A stretch of DNA of 64,000 bases from DATBGZ01 sp963803115 (GCA_963803115.1 CAWDLN010000022.1:186001-250000); one strand, 5' to 3'. Shown: positions 1-9,138, counted from the first letter of the stretch. A program made the numbers and translations. Notes: generated by a model from the letters alone, not told the origin.

Positions 1-979
1 GTGGGCAACGGCACCGTCCGGCGGAGTAGCCACTGAGGGTCCCGTGTCGATACTGGCGGCCGGCGGGGTTGGGCTCGGTCAGGCACAGGTCGCCCGTTGC
101 AGCTGGGCGGGTCCGTGGGTTCGCGGTCGGTGGGACGTAGCTGAAGATGAGGTCGTCGGGCTCGAGTCCGTGGTCGGTGATCCAGGACTTGACTCGGTCG
201 ATGCCCTGTGGGCTGAGCCGAAAGCGGCGGTAGTGGCGGTCCTTGGGGTACTCCTTGACCAGGAACCGTCCGCCGGTCGGGTGGTACTTCGGGTTGACCT
301 GAACCACTGCTCGGCTAACCGTTACCAGGTGGGCGCCGAAGTCGAAGTCCTTGACCCGCAGCTCGGTAAGCTCGCCCCAGCGCATGCCGTTGTCAATGTC
401 CACCTCGACGAGAAGCCGAGCCGTGTCGTCGGGCAGGTGGCGACAACACTCGTCGAACTCGTCCGGCGTGACGATGCGCAGCGGCTTGGTCGGCACGGTC
501 GGGGTCTTCACACCCTTGCACGGATGCAGGCGGTGACCTGGTCGTTGAGCGCCGTGGTGAAGGCCGCGCTGAGGATGGCCTTGTTGAGCCGGATGCTCGA
601 CGGGGACAGACCCCGCTGCTTGAGTTCGGTGACCCATTCCCGGATGTGACTGGGCAGGATATCGATCATCCGCATGTCGCCGAACCAGTCGATCGCGTGC
701 GCGTAGAGGCTGTACGTGTAGCCCTCGCGGGTGCTGGGTTCCATGACGTCGTGGGGGAGCCAAACTCCTCTTCCACGTGGCGGCGGACGTCTGCCGGCTG
801 CGGGCCCCGGTGCCTGCCCGCCCCTCGGCCACCTTCGCCTCTGCCCGCTGCCACGCCCGATCGGCATCCCGGCGGGTGGCGAACGTCCCGGCCGAGGTCT
901 CTCGGCCCCGCAGGTCTAGGTAGTAGGCGGTGTGGCGCGACCGGCCGTCGCCGGTGGTCCGTCGACGCGAGAAGCCCAT
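1..979 (-). pseudogene. Tyrosine site-specific integrase, frameshifted and cut by window edge
   Basis: Tyrosine recombinase of the kind that integrates actinobacterial islands at tRNA genes. Reading leftward from an ATG at 979, the N-terminal arm-binding segment (MGFSRRRTTGDGRSRHTAYY) is followed by a SAM-like core-binding domain (STREGYTYSLYAHAIDWFG, then SPSSIRLNKAILSAAFTTAL) and the opening of the catalytic domain with its first arginine in GMRWGELTEL. The frame changes near 800, 770 and 520, so collinear segments are separated by about three indels. The H-x-x-R and tyrosine motifs would lie left of base 1. No excisionase gene is visible between it and the tRNA-Pro remnant at 1138. Family assignment is firm; whether the indels are decay or sequence error is open. 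Confidence 0.85.
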
Positions 980-1137
980 GCCGTGCTCCTGATCTCTGAC
1001 CGTCACTTGACCGTGGGACTTGCCGGCAGGCCCTGCTACCACCTGATACCTGATGTCAGAGAAATCCCTTGTCCCACAACAGTTTCCCAGACGATCCGAT
1101 CGAGCGCCAGCATCCCATCTGAACGTGTCGCCGGGAT

Positions 1138-1180
1138 TGGGGGTCAAGGGGTCGTGGGTTCAAATCCCGCCGTCCCGACA
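1138..1180 (+). repeat. Left att-like repeat: 3' half of tRNA-Pro
   Basis: Contains the anticodon-loop side (tgggggtcaagg), the T-arm (gtgggttcaaatcccgc) and the acceptor 3' strand (cgtcccgac) of a tRNA-Pro with anticodon GGG. The 5' half is absent, so it is not a functional tRNA. A near-duplicate of the final 13 bases follows at once (1183-1195), separating it from the 18-bp downstream repeat. Confidence 0.85.
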
Positions 1181-1319
1181 CACCGCCGTCCCGACCGCGC
1201 GAGGGTTTCCGCAGGTCAGAAGCTTGGGGAGCCTCTTTTCGTAGTTCGGACGAAGTCGTCGGCATCAAAGCTGGTGACGGGGCCCCTCGATCGCCCCTTT
1301 CTCCGCCAAAAGGGGCTCG

Positions 1320-1426
1320 CTAGCCATCGATACCGCGGCAAGGCCGCGCGCGGCGAGAGTGTGTCGGCCAACGTCGACACTGGTGCCGAGGTGGTAACAA
1401 AGGACAACGTCGCCAATTTCCCATAG
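1320..1426 (+). pseudogene. C-terminal remnant of a sugar-binding protein
   Basis: The last 29 codons (KAARGESVSANVDTGAEVVT and on to the stop at 1424-1426) closely match the C-terminus of the CUT2 sugar-binding protein encoded at 22309-23262 (KAARGETVPPTVDTGTEVVT). A few more matching residues (IDTA) lie upstream in another frame. It has no start and no remaining domain, so it is debris. It sits just inside the left att repeat on the opposite strand to its intact relative, which suggests an older rearrangement of related DNA. Confidence 0.75.
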
Positions 1427-1482
1427 CCCGACGCTCTAGATCGGACCGCCCGGACGCTGGCCGGGCCGTCCGATGGTGCCGT

Positions 1483-2334
1483 CTATTCGGCCTCGCGGGC
1501 CTGCCACCAGGTACGGGCCATGCGTTGCCAGCGAGGGTGCCGATCGAGCAGGAGCATGCGGGCTTGCTCACCGCTCCACTGTGGAGGGAGGAGGTTTGGC
1601 GGTAGGCCGGGGTCGGCCAGGAGCAGGCGCCGCCACTGGTAGAGCAGGTGGGCCAGTTCGGCGAGGGCCTGGCCGGGTTGGCGCGGCCGGCTGGGAGTGA
1701 AGCGATCTAGGAAGGCCCCGTACTGTCGGTCCAGTTCGGACACATCCCAGGCCTGGGTGACCAGTCGTTCGCGTTCGTCGGGGTTGTCCAGGCGGGCGTG
1801 CAGCAGGGTCGCCTGGACCGGCTCGCCGAGTGCGGCCAGCACCTGCCGGGCCTCGGCGGCGTGGGACGGGTGCGGGCTGAGCCACACGCCTGGGCTAAGG
1901 GAACCGAAGCCGGCCCAGCTCAAGGACGTGCGCAGCCGGTGGCGCAGATTGCGATGGTTCTCGGGGACGGTGGCGAGCAGGATGAGCCAGTCGCCGTTCC
2001 AGTCAGGGTCCGGACCGGTGGCGAAGAGCCGGTTCTTGGCCGCCGTCAGGGCGTCATGCCCGGCCCGGGTGAGGTGCCAGCGGGTGCGCCGCCCGACCTT
2101 GCGGGCATCGAGCAGGCCCGCGCTCGCACTGCGGGTCAGCGCCTGGCGGGCCGCCTTCTCCTCGAACCCCGCAAGGCCGAGCGCCTCAACCACGGTGTGG
2201 GTCCAGGCGGCCTCGTCCGCGTCGAGCGCGTAGTCGCCGAGCAGGATCAGCAGGTACGCGCGGGCGCTCGGGCCCCGCACCGGCCCGGGCCGGTGCGACA
2301 GGTCCTCCGCTTCATCGAGGTCGACTGAGTGCAC
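1483..2334 (-). CDS. PaaX-family transcriptional regulator
   Basis: Regulator of the PaaX family, whose founding member represses phenylacetate catabolism until a CoA thioester inducer is made. The N-terminal winged helix is seen in GPSARAYLLILLGDYAL and ARQALTRSASAGLLDARKVG, followed by the family's central segment (WNGDWLILLATVPENHR, LRTSLSWAGFGSLSPGVWLS) and C-terminal domain (LVTQAWDVSELDRQYGAFLD). A GTG at 2334 gives the usual start; the frame stays open to an ATG at 2403, but that would overlap the likely promoter (TTGACG at 2376-2381). It is divergent from the ABC/acyl-CoA operon starting at 2442, which it probably controls. Family call strong; ligand unknown. Confidence 0.85.
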   Translation of the reverse strand: MHSVDLDEAEDLSHRPGPVRGPSARAYLLILLGDYALDADEAAWTHTVVEALGLAGFEEKAARQALTRSASAGLLDARKVGRRTRWHLTRAGHDALTAAKNRLFATGPDPDWNGDWLILLATVPENHRNLRHRLRTSLSWAGFGSLSPGVWLSPHPSHAAEARQVLAALGEPVQATLLHARLDNPDERERLVTQAWDVSELDRQYGAFLDRFTPSRPRQPGQALAELAHLLYQWRRLLLADPGLPPNLLPPQWSGEQARMLLLDRHPRWQRMARTWWQAREAE

Positions 2335-2441
2335 CACGTCGTTATCGTGCCACGTCGACAATGCTCCCCATAGTCTTGACGCGATGCTATGGCTGTGTCG
2401 CATGATATGACATGCCGCGTGGACACCGGGAGGTGAAGCCG

Positions 2442-4085
2442 ATGTCAGAGACCTCGGTGACTCTCACCGCGCCCGGCACGCTCGTAGCCAAGGGGACCGG
2501 CGACGAACCGCTGCTCCGCGTACGGGACCTGGATGTTTCGTACGCGGGGCAGCTTCGAGTGCTGCGCGGCGTGAGCCTGGAGGTGCCGACCAGGGGTGCC
2601 GTCGCGATCCTGGGCGCCAACGGGGCCGGGAAGAGCACGCTGCTGCGGGCGCTGTCTGGCACGCTGCGGTTCACCGGCGGTCGCATCGATGCCGGCACGG
2701 TCGAGCTTTCCGGACGGCGCCTCGACGGCACCGATCCGGCGACCGTCGTTCGGGCCGGGGTGGTACAGGTCCCCGAGGGCCGGCAGGTCTTCGAGGAACT
2801 CACGGTGGACGAGAACCTGCGCTGCGGCGCTCTGGTCAGTACGCGAGCGGCCCGGCAGTCGGCTCGCGAGGAGGTGCTCGAACTGTTCCCGTTGCTGGGG
2901 GAGCGGGCCAACCAGCGAGCCGGACTGCTCTCCGGCGGTGAGCAACAGATGCTCGCGATCGCCCGGGCACTGATGGGCTCGCCCCGCGTGCTCCTGCTGG
3001 ATGAGCCATCGCTGGGGCTCGCGCCACTCATGGTGGCCCGCATTGGTGAGGTGATCAGCGAGATTCGCCGGCGCGGAACGGCCGTCGTGCTGGTCGAACA
3101 GAACGCGGCCATGGCGCTTGGCATCGCCGACACCGCGTACGTGCTTGAGGTCGGCCGGGTGACGCTGCACGGTGCGGCGGCCGACCTGGCCGCCACTGAC
3201 GGTGTGCGGGAGCGCTACCTCGGTGTGGGTGCTCGCCGCGGGGGGACCGTCGATCGGCCGGCCCACTCCGGCCGTACATTGCCCGCCCTGGCGGTCGACG
3301 AGCTGAGCGTACGGTTCGGTGGGGTGGCGGCGTTGGCCGAAGTATCGCTGCGCGTGGCGCCAGGCAGCGTCCACGCCCTGATCGGTCCCAATGGCGCCGG
3401 CAAGTCCACCTGCCTGAACGTGCTCACCGGGGTGTACCGCGCGACGGCCGGCCATGTCCGCTATGGCGATGTGGAACTGACCGGACTCCGTCCACATCAG
3501 ATAGCCCGGCTCGGTGTGGGCCGGACGTTTCAGAACCTGGCCCTGTCGGCCTCGGCGACCGTGGCCCAGAACCTGCTGCTCGGGCGGCATTGGCTGACCC
3601 GGTCCGGCTTTGTCGCGGCCGGGCTTCGCACGCCGGCCGCTCGGCGGGAACAGGTCGAGCAGGACCGCAAGGTGGCCGAAATCGCCGATCTGGTGGGGCT
3701 GACGGGCTTGCTGCGTCGGCCGGTCGCGGCACTGTCCTATGGGGACCGCAAGCGGGTGGAGTTGGCCCGCGCACTGTGTGCCGAGCCGACCCTGCTGCTG
3801 CTCGACGAGCCGGTCGCCGGGATGACCGCCGGCGAGTCGGGCCGCCTCGCCACGACGGTGGCTCGGGTCCGGGCCCAACTCGGCATCACGATCCTACTGG
3901 TCGAGCACGACATGGCTTTTGTCATGGGTATCGCGGATGAAGTAACCGTGCTCGACTTCGGCCGCCGTATCGCTGGCGGTAGTCCGGCCGAGGTGCAGCG
4001 TGATCCCGAGGTCATCCGGGCTTATCTCGGTACTGACGGTCTCGGTACCGACGGTCTCGGCACGCAAGGGGAGGCCGCAGCGTGA
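2442..4085 (+). CDS. Fused LivF-LivG type ABC transporter ATPase
   Basis: Energises a branched-chain-amino-acid-type (HAAT) importer. Two complete nucleotide-binding domains are joined in one chain of 547 residues. The first is LivF-like, with Walker A GANGAGKST, signature LSGGEQQMLAIARAL and Walker B VLLLDEPSLGL. The second is LivG-like, with GPNGAGKST, signature LSYGDRKRVELARAL and LLLLDEPVAGM. These are usually separate genes, and here the LivF half comes first. The ATG at 2442 follows GGGAGGTG. The C-terminus ends in a short GTDGL tandem repeat (about 4028-4072). Its stop overlaps the next start (GTGA), so it is translationally coupled to the permeases. The downstream catabolic genes suggest an organic acid rather than an amino acid as substrate. 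Confidence 0.93.
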   Translation: MSETSVTLTAPGTLVAKGTGDEPLLRVRDLDVSYAGQLRVLRGVSLEVPTRGAVAILGANGAGKSTLLRALSGTLRFTGGRIDAGTVELSGRRLDGTDPATVVRAGVVQVPEGRQVFEELTVDENLRCGALVSTRAARQSAREEVLELFPLLGERANQRAGLLSGGEQQMLAIARALMGSPRVLLLDEPSLGLAPLMVARIGEVISEIRRRGTAVVLVEQNAAMALGIADTAYVLEVGRVTLHGAAADLAATDGVRERYLGVGARRGGTVDRPAHSGRTLPALAVDELSVRFGGVAALAEVSLRVAPGSVHALIGPNGAGKSTCLNVLTGVYRATAGHVRYGDVELTGLRPHQIARLGVGRTFQNLALSASATVAQNLLLGRHWLTRSGFVAAGLRTPAARREQVEQDRKVAEIADLVGLTGLLRRPVAALSYGDRKRVELARALCAEPTLLLLDEPVAGMTAGESGRLATTVARVRAQLGITILLVEHDMAFVMGIADEVTVLDFGRRIAGGSPAEVQRDPEVIRAYLGTDGLGTDGLGTQGEAAA

Positions 4086-4975
4086 GCCAGGCTCTGGAGC
4101 TGCTCGTCAACGGCCTCTCGGTGGGCTGTATCGACGCATTGATCGCGCTCGGGTTCGTGGTGGTGTTCAAGGCGTCGCGGGTGGTGAACTTCGCCCACGG
4201 ATCGTTGCTGTTGCTCGGTGCGTACGTGGTGGGGCGTTACCACGAGACGCTCGGTTTCCCGGCGGCGGTGCTGCTCGCCGCAGCTGTGACGGCACTCATC
4301 GCCGCAGTCATCGGCGCGGTCCTGCTGCGGCGGGTCCGGCTGGCCGACCCGGGCACGCTGGCCATCCTCACCCTCGGCGTCGACATCGTCCTGGCCACCG
4401 AGCTGACCCGGCGCATCGGCACCGACGTGCTCATCACCGGTGACCCGTGGGGTGCCGAAGTGGTCAGGCTCGGCACTGTCCACATTCCACAGACTCGCCT
4501 CGTGGCGGCGACCGTCGCGGTCGTCATCGTGGTGGGGTTCCTCGCGATACTGCGATTGACGGACTGGGGGGTGGCCCTGCGTGCCAGCGCGGAAAGCCCG
4601 GCCACAGCCAGCCTGATGGGCATCCGGCTGAGCCGGGTCGCCGCGAGTGCCTGGATGCTGGCCGGGATCCTCGCCGCCGTGGCCGGCCTGTTCGTTACCG
4701 CATTCCCGGCGGCCGGCGTCGGCGGGGCAGTGGGTCAGGCCGCGTTGGGCGCCGCGGTGCCGGCGGCCGTGCTGGGCGGTCTGGACTCGACGACCGGCGC
4801 CCTCGTCGGTGGCCTGGTGGTCGGGCTGACCGCGACCTTCACGGCCGGGTACCAGGACCAACTAGCGTTCCTCGGTCGGGGGTTCGGCAGTGTCGCCCCG
4901 TATCTGGTGATGCTGCTCGTGCTCCTGGTCCGGCCAGCCGGGCTGTTCGGTCGCCGTGAGGTGACCCGTGTCTAG
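4082..4975 (+). CDS. livH: LivH-type branched-chain ABC transporter permease
   Basis: Inner-membrane permease subunit of the HAAT importer. About eight hydrophobic segments are visible, starting with SVGCIDALIALGFVVVFKAS and the typical NFAHGSLLLLGAY motif. The family's cytoplasmic loop is present (LTDWGVALRASAESPATASL, MGIRLSR), as is the late GALVGGLVVGL segment. Length (297 aa) is normal. The GTG start at 4082 overlaps the ATPase stop by four bases and the 3' end overlaps the next GTG by eight bases. The partner permease is LivM. Confidence 0.92.
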   Translation: MSQALELLVNGLSVGCIDALIALGFVVVFKASRVVNFAHGSLLLLGAYVVGRYHETLGFPAAVLLAAAVTALIAAVIGAVLLRRVRLADPGTLAILTLGVDIVLATELTRRIGTDVLITGDPWGAEVVRLGTVHIPQTRLVAATVAVVIVVGFLAILRLTDWGVALRASAESPATASLMGIRLSRVAASAWMLAGILAAVAGLFVTAFPAAGVGGAVGQAALGAAVPAAVLGGLDSTTGALVGGLVVGLTATFTAGYQDQLAFLGRGFGSVAPYLVMLLVLLVRPAGLFGRREVTRV

Positions 4976-6078
4976 CCGCCTGCGTCAGCTGCTGTGGGCG
5001 CTGGTTGCGGTACTCGCCCTGGCCGCCCCGCTGTCGCTGACCAGTTTTTGGCTGCAGACCGGCCTGTTCGCGATGGCCGCCGCCACCGGCGCCATCGGCC
5101 TGACCCTGCTCGTCGGCGTGACCGGCCAGCTCTCGCTCGCGCACGCGTTCTTCGTCGCGACCGGCGCCTACGGGTATGCGTTTTTGGCCGGTACGGGCGA
5201 CGGGCGGGTCAGCGGGCTCGCGTTGCCCACACCGGTCGCCATGGCCGGCGCCGTGCTCCTGTCGGGGATTGCTGGTGCGATGTTCAGTCCGATCGCCGGG
5301 CGCCTGCGCGGCATCTACCTCGGCCTGGCCTCGCTCGGGCTGGTATTCCTCGGCCAGCACGTGCTCCAGAACGCGACGGCCGTCACCGGTGGCTTCAATG
5401 GCCGTGACGTCGAGCCGTTGCGGCTGTTCGGCTTCTCGTTCACGGCGAGCGATCCCGATCTCGTCGTTGTTCGGCGTACCCTACGGCACGCTGGAGCGCC
5501 TGTGGTACGTCGGCCTCGCGCTGGTGCTGCTGGGGTACTGGTACACGCGTAACCTGCTGGCCGGCCGGCCGGGCCGGGCGTTGACGGGGGTGCGCGACGG
5601 CGAGGTTACGGCCGCCGTCATGGGCGTGAATGTGCGCCGCTACAAGTCTGCCGCCTTCACCGTGTCCTCCGCCTATGCGGGGCTCGCCGGTGTGTTGCTG
5701 GCGTTGGCCTTCGGCCGCATCGTGCCAGACAGTTTCGGATTCGTGCTGTCCATCGACTTCCTGGCAATGATCATTATTGGCGGGTTGGGGTCCATTGGGG
5801 GCAGTGTCGCCGGCGCGGTGCTTGTCACCGCGCTGCCTCTGGTGCTCAGTCACTACAGCGACGCACTTAGATTTCTGGCTCAACCTGGGGAGCCCGGAGT
5901 CGGCGCCGCTGAGGCGGCCCGGCTGCTCTACGGGGCCGCCGTCATCGCGGTGCTGCTGTTCGCACCAGGCGGACTCCATCAACTGCTGCATGTCCTCACA
6001 CCTGTCAAGGAGCCGTCCGATGAACCGACGAATCGTGGCCGTGGCCGCGGCCCTGTGCCTGATCCTGACCGCGTGTAG
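4968..6078 (+). CDS. livM: LivM-type permease, interrupted by one frameshift
   Basis: Second membrane subunit of the HAAT importer. The first part (to about 5460) carries the GLTLLVGVTGQLSLAHAFF motif and the GIYLGLASLGLVFLGQ helix. The second part, in another frame, carries RALTGVRDGEVTAAVMGVN and IIIGGLGSIGGSVAGAVLVT, typical of LivM. The two halves join at about 5455-5475 if one T is removed from gtcgttgttcgg, giving LVVFGVPYG. Either the gene is broken or the base is a sequencing insertion; the intact neighbours favour error. The end overlaps the binding-protein start by 59 nt in another frame. Confidence 0.85.
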
Positions 6079-7261
6079 CAAGGCCAATAACGCCAACCAG
6101 AACGCCGGCGGGGTCAAGACCGGACCCGGGGTCACCGATAGCACGATCAGGCTCGGCAGCCTGGTCGACCTGACGGCCGTGTTCGCGCCGTTGAGCAAGA
6201 GCGTGGTGCAGGGTACCGAGCTTTACTGGAAGCAGCGCAACGCCGCCGGTGGGATCTGTGGCCGCAAGGTCGAGGTGACGGTGAAGGACCACGGCTACGA
6301 CCCGCAGAAGGCAGTCGCCGCGTATCGCGAGATCTCGGCTGACGTCCTTGGCATGCAGACGATCCTCGGCTCGCCGGTCATCAGCGCCCTGCGCTCGACT
6401 ATCGACCAGGACAACATGTACGTGGGCCTCGCCGGCTGGCCGGCATCCGTGCTGCCCGACCAACGCATCCAGCTGCTCGGCACGACCTACGACATCGAAG
6501 CGATCAGTGGGCTGGACTTCCTCATGCGTACCAAGGGCATCAAGTCCGGCGACAAGGTCGGGCACGTGTACTTCGAGGGGGACTTCGGGGAGAACGCGCT
6601 CAAGGGGAGCCAGTACCTGGCCGCGCAGAACGGCATCACCATCCTCGGCCAGAAGATCAAGCCATCCGACACCGACCTGTCCGCCCAGGTGTCGGCCTTC
6701 CGCACGGCCGGGGTCACCGGCATCCTCGTCTCCGCCGGCCCCACCCAGACCGCATCCGTGGCCGGAGTGGCAAAGTCGGTCGGGCTGACCGTGCCGATCG
6801 TGTCCAACGGGCCCGGTTTCACCCCGCAGTTGCTGAGCAGCCCGGCCGGGCCGGCGTTGAAGGAGAACCTGTACGTGGTATCCAGCATCGCCCCGCCCGC
6901 GCTGGACCTGCCGGCGGTCAAGCAGCTGCAGGACGCCTTCGCCAAGGAGTACCCCGGTGCCGTGCCCACTCAGGTCGGCTCCGTATTCGGGTACGTGCAG
7001 GCGCAGGTCACCGGGGAGGTGCTGCAGAATGCCTGTGCCAACAAAGACCTCACCCGCCCGGGCATACTCGCCGCCCTGCACCAGATCTCCGGGCTCGACA
7101 CCGGCGGCCTCGTCGCCGGCACCCTGGACTACACCAAGGCCGGCCAGCCACCTTCGCGTACGGTCTACATTTCCCAGGTCGACGCGACTGTCCCAGGTGG
7201 ACTGAAGGCGATCGGCGGCCCGGTCGAGGCCGCGGCGGCCAAGGGGTATCAGCCATCCTGA
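6020..7261 (+). CDS. Branched-chain-type ABC substrate-binding lipoprotein
   Basis: Extracellular ligand-binding protein of the importer (Peripla_BP_6 / LivK fold, 413 aa). The signal peptide ends in lipobox LTAC, so it is lipid-anchored. The family opening GVTDSTIRLGSLVDLTAVFA is followed by the first-lobe segment VVQGTELYWKQRNAAGGICG and by VEVTVKDHGYDPQKAVAAY. The ATG at 6020 follows AAGGAG with eight bases spacing. It lies directly after the permeases and before the SDR and CoA ligase, so the ligand is probably the acid that those enzymes degrade. The exact ligand cannot be read from the sequence. Confidence 0.92.
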   Translation: MNRRIVAVAAALCLILTACSKANNANQNAGGVKTGPGVTDSTIRLGSLVDLTAVFAPLSKSVVQGTELYWKQRNAAGGICGRKVEVTVKDHGYDPQKAVAAYREISADVLGMQTILGSPVISALRSTIDQDNMYVGLAGWPASVLPDQRIQLLGTTYDIEAISGLDFLMRTKGIKSGDKVGHVYFEGDFGENALKGSQYLAAQNGITILGQKIKPSDTDLSAQVSAFRTAGVTGILVSAGPTQTASVAGVAKSVGLTVPIVSNGPGFTPQLLSSPAGPALKENLYVVSSIAPPALDLPAVKQLQDAFAKEYPGAVPTQVGSVFGYVQAQVTGEVLQNACANKDLTRPGILAALHQISGLDTGGLVAGTLDYTKAGQPPSRTVYISQVDATVPGGLKAIGGPVEAAAAKGYQPS

Positions 7262-7351
7262 AAGGAGGAAGGCCATGAAGGTTTCACGACTCCGGCCGTC
7301 CTGGCATGCCCCGGCGCTCTACCCCCGTCCGCTTAACCTCGAAAGGTAACC

Positions 7352-8260
7352 ATGGATCTCAGCGGCCGAGTGGCCATCGTCACCGGCGCGGGCCGCGGTT
7401 TGGGCCCGGCCTACGCGACGGCCCTCGCCGCCGCCGGGGCATCAGTCATCGTCAACGATGCCGATGAGCAGGCGGCCCAAGGGGTGGCGCAGGAGATCTC
7501 CGCAACCGGCGGGGCGGCCGTCGCCGAACCAGGCGCGGTCGGCCCCGCCGACGTGGCTCAGGCTCTCGTCGAGCGTGCCGTCGCCACCTATGGGCGCCTC
7601 GATGTTCTCGTCGCTAACGCTGGCATCCTCCGCGACCGTATGCTCTGGAAGATGTCCGATGAGGACTTCGACGCGGGTTTGGACGTTCACATCCGCGGTA
7701 CGTTCACGTGTGTACGGGCGGCGGTGACTCAACTGCGGGCCCAGGGCGACGGTGGGCGCATCATCGCGGTCGGCTCACCGGCCGGGCAACGTGGCAATGT
7801 GGGCCAGACCAACTACTCCGGAGCGAAGGCCGCCATCGTCGGCATGGTCCGGACCTGGTCCCTGGAGTGCGTCCGCGACCACATCACAGTCAATGCGATC
7901 ATCCCGGTCGCGGCGACCGCGATGACCGCCACGATCCCGGCGTTCGAACCCCACGTCGCTGCCTGGCGAGACCATGGCACGCCGCTACCCGACTGGCTTC
8001 GCGTGGGGGAGGGATTCGGCGTACCCGAGGATGCGGCTGGCCTGGTGGTCTTCCTCTGCTCAGCGGAGGCGGACGGTGTCACCGGGCAGGCCATCGGGAT
8101 CGGTGGCGACAAGCTGTCGGTCTGGTCACATCCCGAGGAGGTGGTGGCCGCCTACCGCGATGGTGCCTGGTCAGCTGACGCAGTCGCCAGGTTCTGGCCG
8201 ACGCTCGCGATGCACGCCCAGTCGGTCGGCATCCCGCCGTCGAAGGGTCCGGCGCCGTGA
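7352..8260 (+). CDS. SDR-family oxidoreductase (hydroxyacyl-CoA dehydrogenase-like)
   Basis: NAD(P)-dependent short-chain dehydrogenase of 302 aa. The cofactor motif TGAGRGLG is near residue 10, NAGIL at about 88, and the catalytic Ser and Tyr-x-x-x-Lys lie in GSPAGQRGNVGQTNYSGAKA. It resembles the SDR domain of multifunctional beta-oxidation proteins, which act on 3-hydroxyacyl-CoA, and this fits the MaoC hydratase at the end of the operon. The 42 or so residues after GIGGDKLSVWSH extend beyond the minimal SDR fold. The ATG at 7352 follows GAAAGG. Its stop overlaps the next gene (GTGA). Confidence 0.87.
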   Translation: MDLSGRVAIVTGAGRGLGPAYATALAAAGASVIVNDADEQAAQGVAQEISATGGAAVAEPGAVGPADVAQALVERAVATYGRLDVLVANAGILRDRMLWKMSDEDFDAGLDVHIRGTFTCVRAAVTQLRAQGDGGRIIAVGSPAGQRGNVGQTNYSGAKAAIVGMVRTWSLECVRDHITVNAIIPVAATAMTATIPAFEPHVAAWRDHGTPLPDWLRVGEGFGVPEDAAGLVVFLCSAEADGVTGQAIGIGGDKLSVWSHPEEVVAAYRDGAWSADAVARFWPTLAMHAQSVGIPPSKGPAP

Positions 8261-9138
8261 ATATCGACGAGCTCGAGGCGATCGACGTCCACGTACATGT
8301 CGAGGTCTCGGCCGCCGGGCATCCATCCCTGCCGGATCACCTGATGTCCGGCTCGGCCCGGCACTTCAAGGTGGTGGGCAGCCGGACGCCGACCATCGAC
8401 GATATCGCCGCGTACTACCGCGAGCGGCGCATGGCCGCCGTCGTGTTCACTGTGGATGCTTCGTCGGCCATCGGGCATCCACCGGTCTCCAGCGAGGAAA
8501 TTGCCGACGCCTGCGCCCGCCACCCCGACGTGTTGATCCCGTTCGGCACGGTCGACCCGTGGCGCGGCGCTGAGGCCATCCGACAGGCCCGGGCGCTCGT
8601 GGCGGAGCACGGGGTACGCGGTTTCAAGTTCCACCCCAACCTGCAGGCCTTCCACCCCTACGACCAGATGGCCTACCCGCTGTACGAGGCCCTGCAGGAG
8701 CTCGGCATGGTCGCGCTATTCCATAGTGGACAAACGGGGATCGGGGCCGGCTTGCCGGGCGGTGGCGGTGTGCGGCTCAAGTACGCCAACCCGATGGCCC
8801 TCGATGACGTGGCCGCCGACTTCCCCCAGCTGTCCATCGTGATCGCCCATCCGTCCTTCCCCTGGCAGGACGAGGCCCTGGCAGTCGCCGTGCACAAGCC
8901 GAATGTCTACATTGACCTATCCGGCTGGTCACCCAAGTACTTTCCGCCGTTGCTCGTGCGATACGCCAACACGCTGCTGCGCGACAAGGTGCTGTTCGGA
9001 TCCGACTTTCCCTTGCTCACGCCGGACCGGTGGCTGGCCGACTTCGACGGCCTGGACATCAGGCCGGACGTCCGCCCGTTGATCCTCAAGGAAAACGCGG
9101 CTGTGTTGCTGGGGCTACGGGAGAGTGGTGATGCGTAA
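8257..9138 (+). CDS. Amidohydrolase-family metal-dependent hydrolase/decarboxylase
   Basis: TIM-barrel enzyme of the Amidohydro_2 family (293 aa), which includes carboxylate decarboxylases and hydratases. Metal or active-site motifs are visible: IDVHVHVEV near residue 9, GFKFHPNLQAFHP in the middle, LFHSGQTG, IAHPSFPWQDEALA and the late aspartate in LFGSDFPLLTPDRW. Expressed in the operon between the SDR and the CoA ligase with a four-base overlap at its start. A decarboxylase or lactone/amide hydrolase role are both possible; context favours a step acting on an imported acid. Confidence 0.85.
   Translation: MNIDELEAIDVHVHVEVSAAGHPSLPDHLMSGSARHFKVVGSRTPTIDDIAAYYRERRMAAVVFTVDASSAIGHPPVSSEEIADACARHPDVLIPFGTVDPWRGAEAIRQARALVAEHGVRGFKFHPNLQAFHPYDQMAYPLYEALQELGMVALFHSGQTGIGAGLPGGGGVRLKYANPMALDDVAADFPQLSIVIAHPSFPWQDEALAVAVHKPNVYIDLSGWSPKYFPPLLVRYANTLLRDKVLFGSDFPLLTPDRWLADFDGLDIRPDVRPLILKENAAVLLGLRESGDA

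Noticed and set aside
1138..1180. Functional tRNA-Pro gene
   Set aside because: Neither this copy nor 37645-37687 has the D-arm or 5' acceptor strand upstream; only the 3' half is present.
1056..1268. Minus-strand frame with the peptide GRRDLNPRPLDPQ
   Set aside because: This is the well-known translation of a tRNA T-arm region and lies exactly on the tRNA-Pro remnant, so it is not a gene.
6005..7276. 423-residue minus-strand frame over the binding-protein gene
   Set aside because: High-GC antisense shadow of the lipoprotein gene; no domain or ribosome site.
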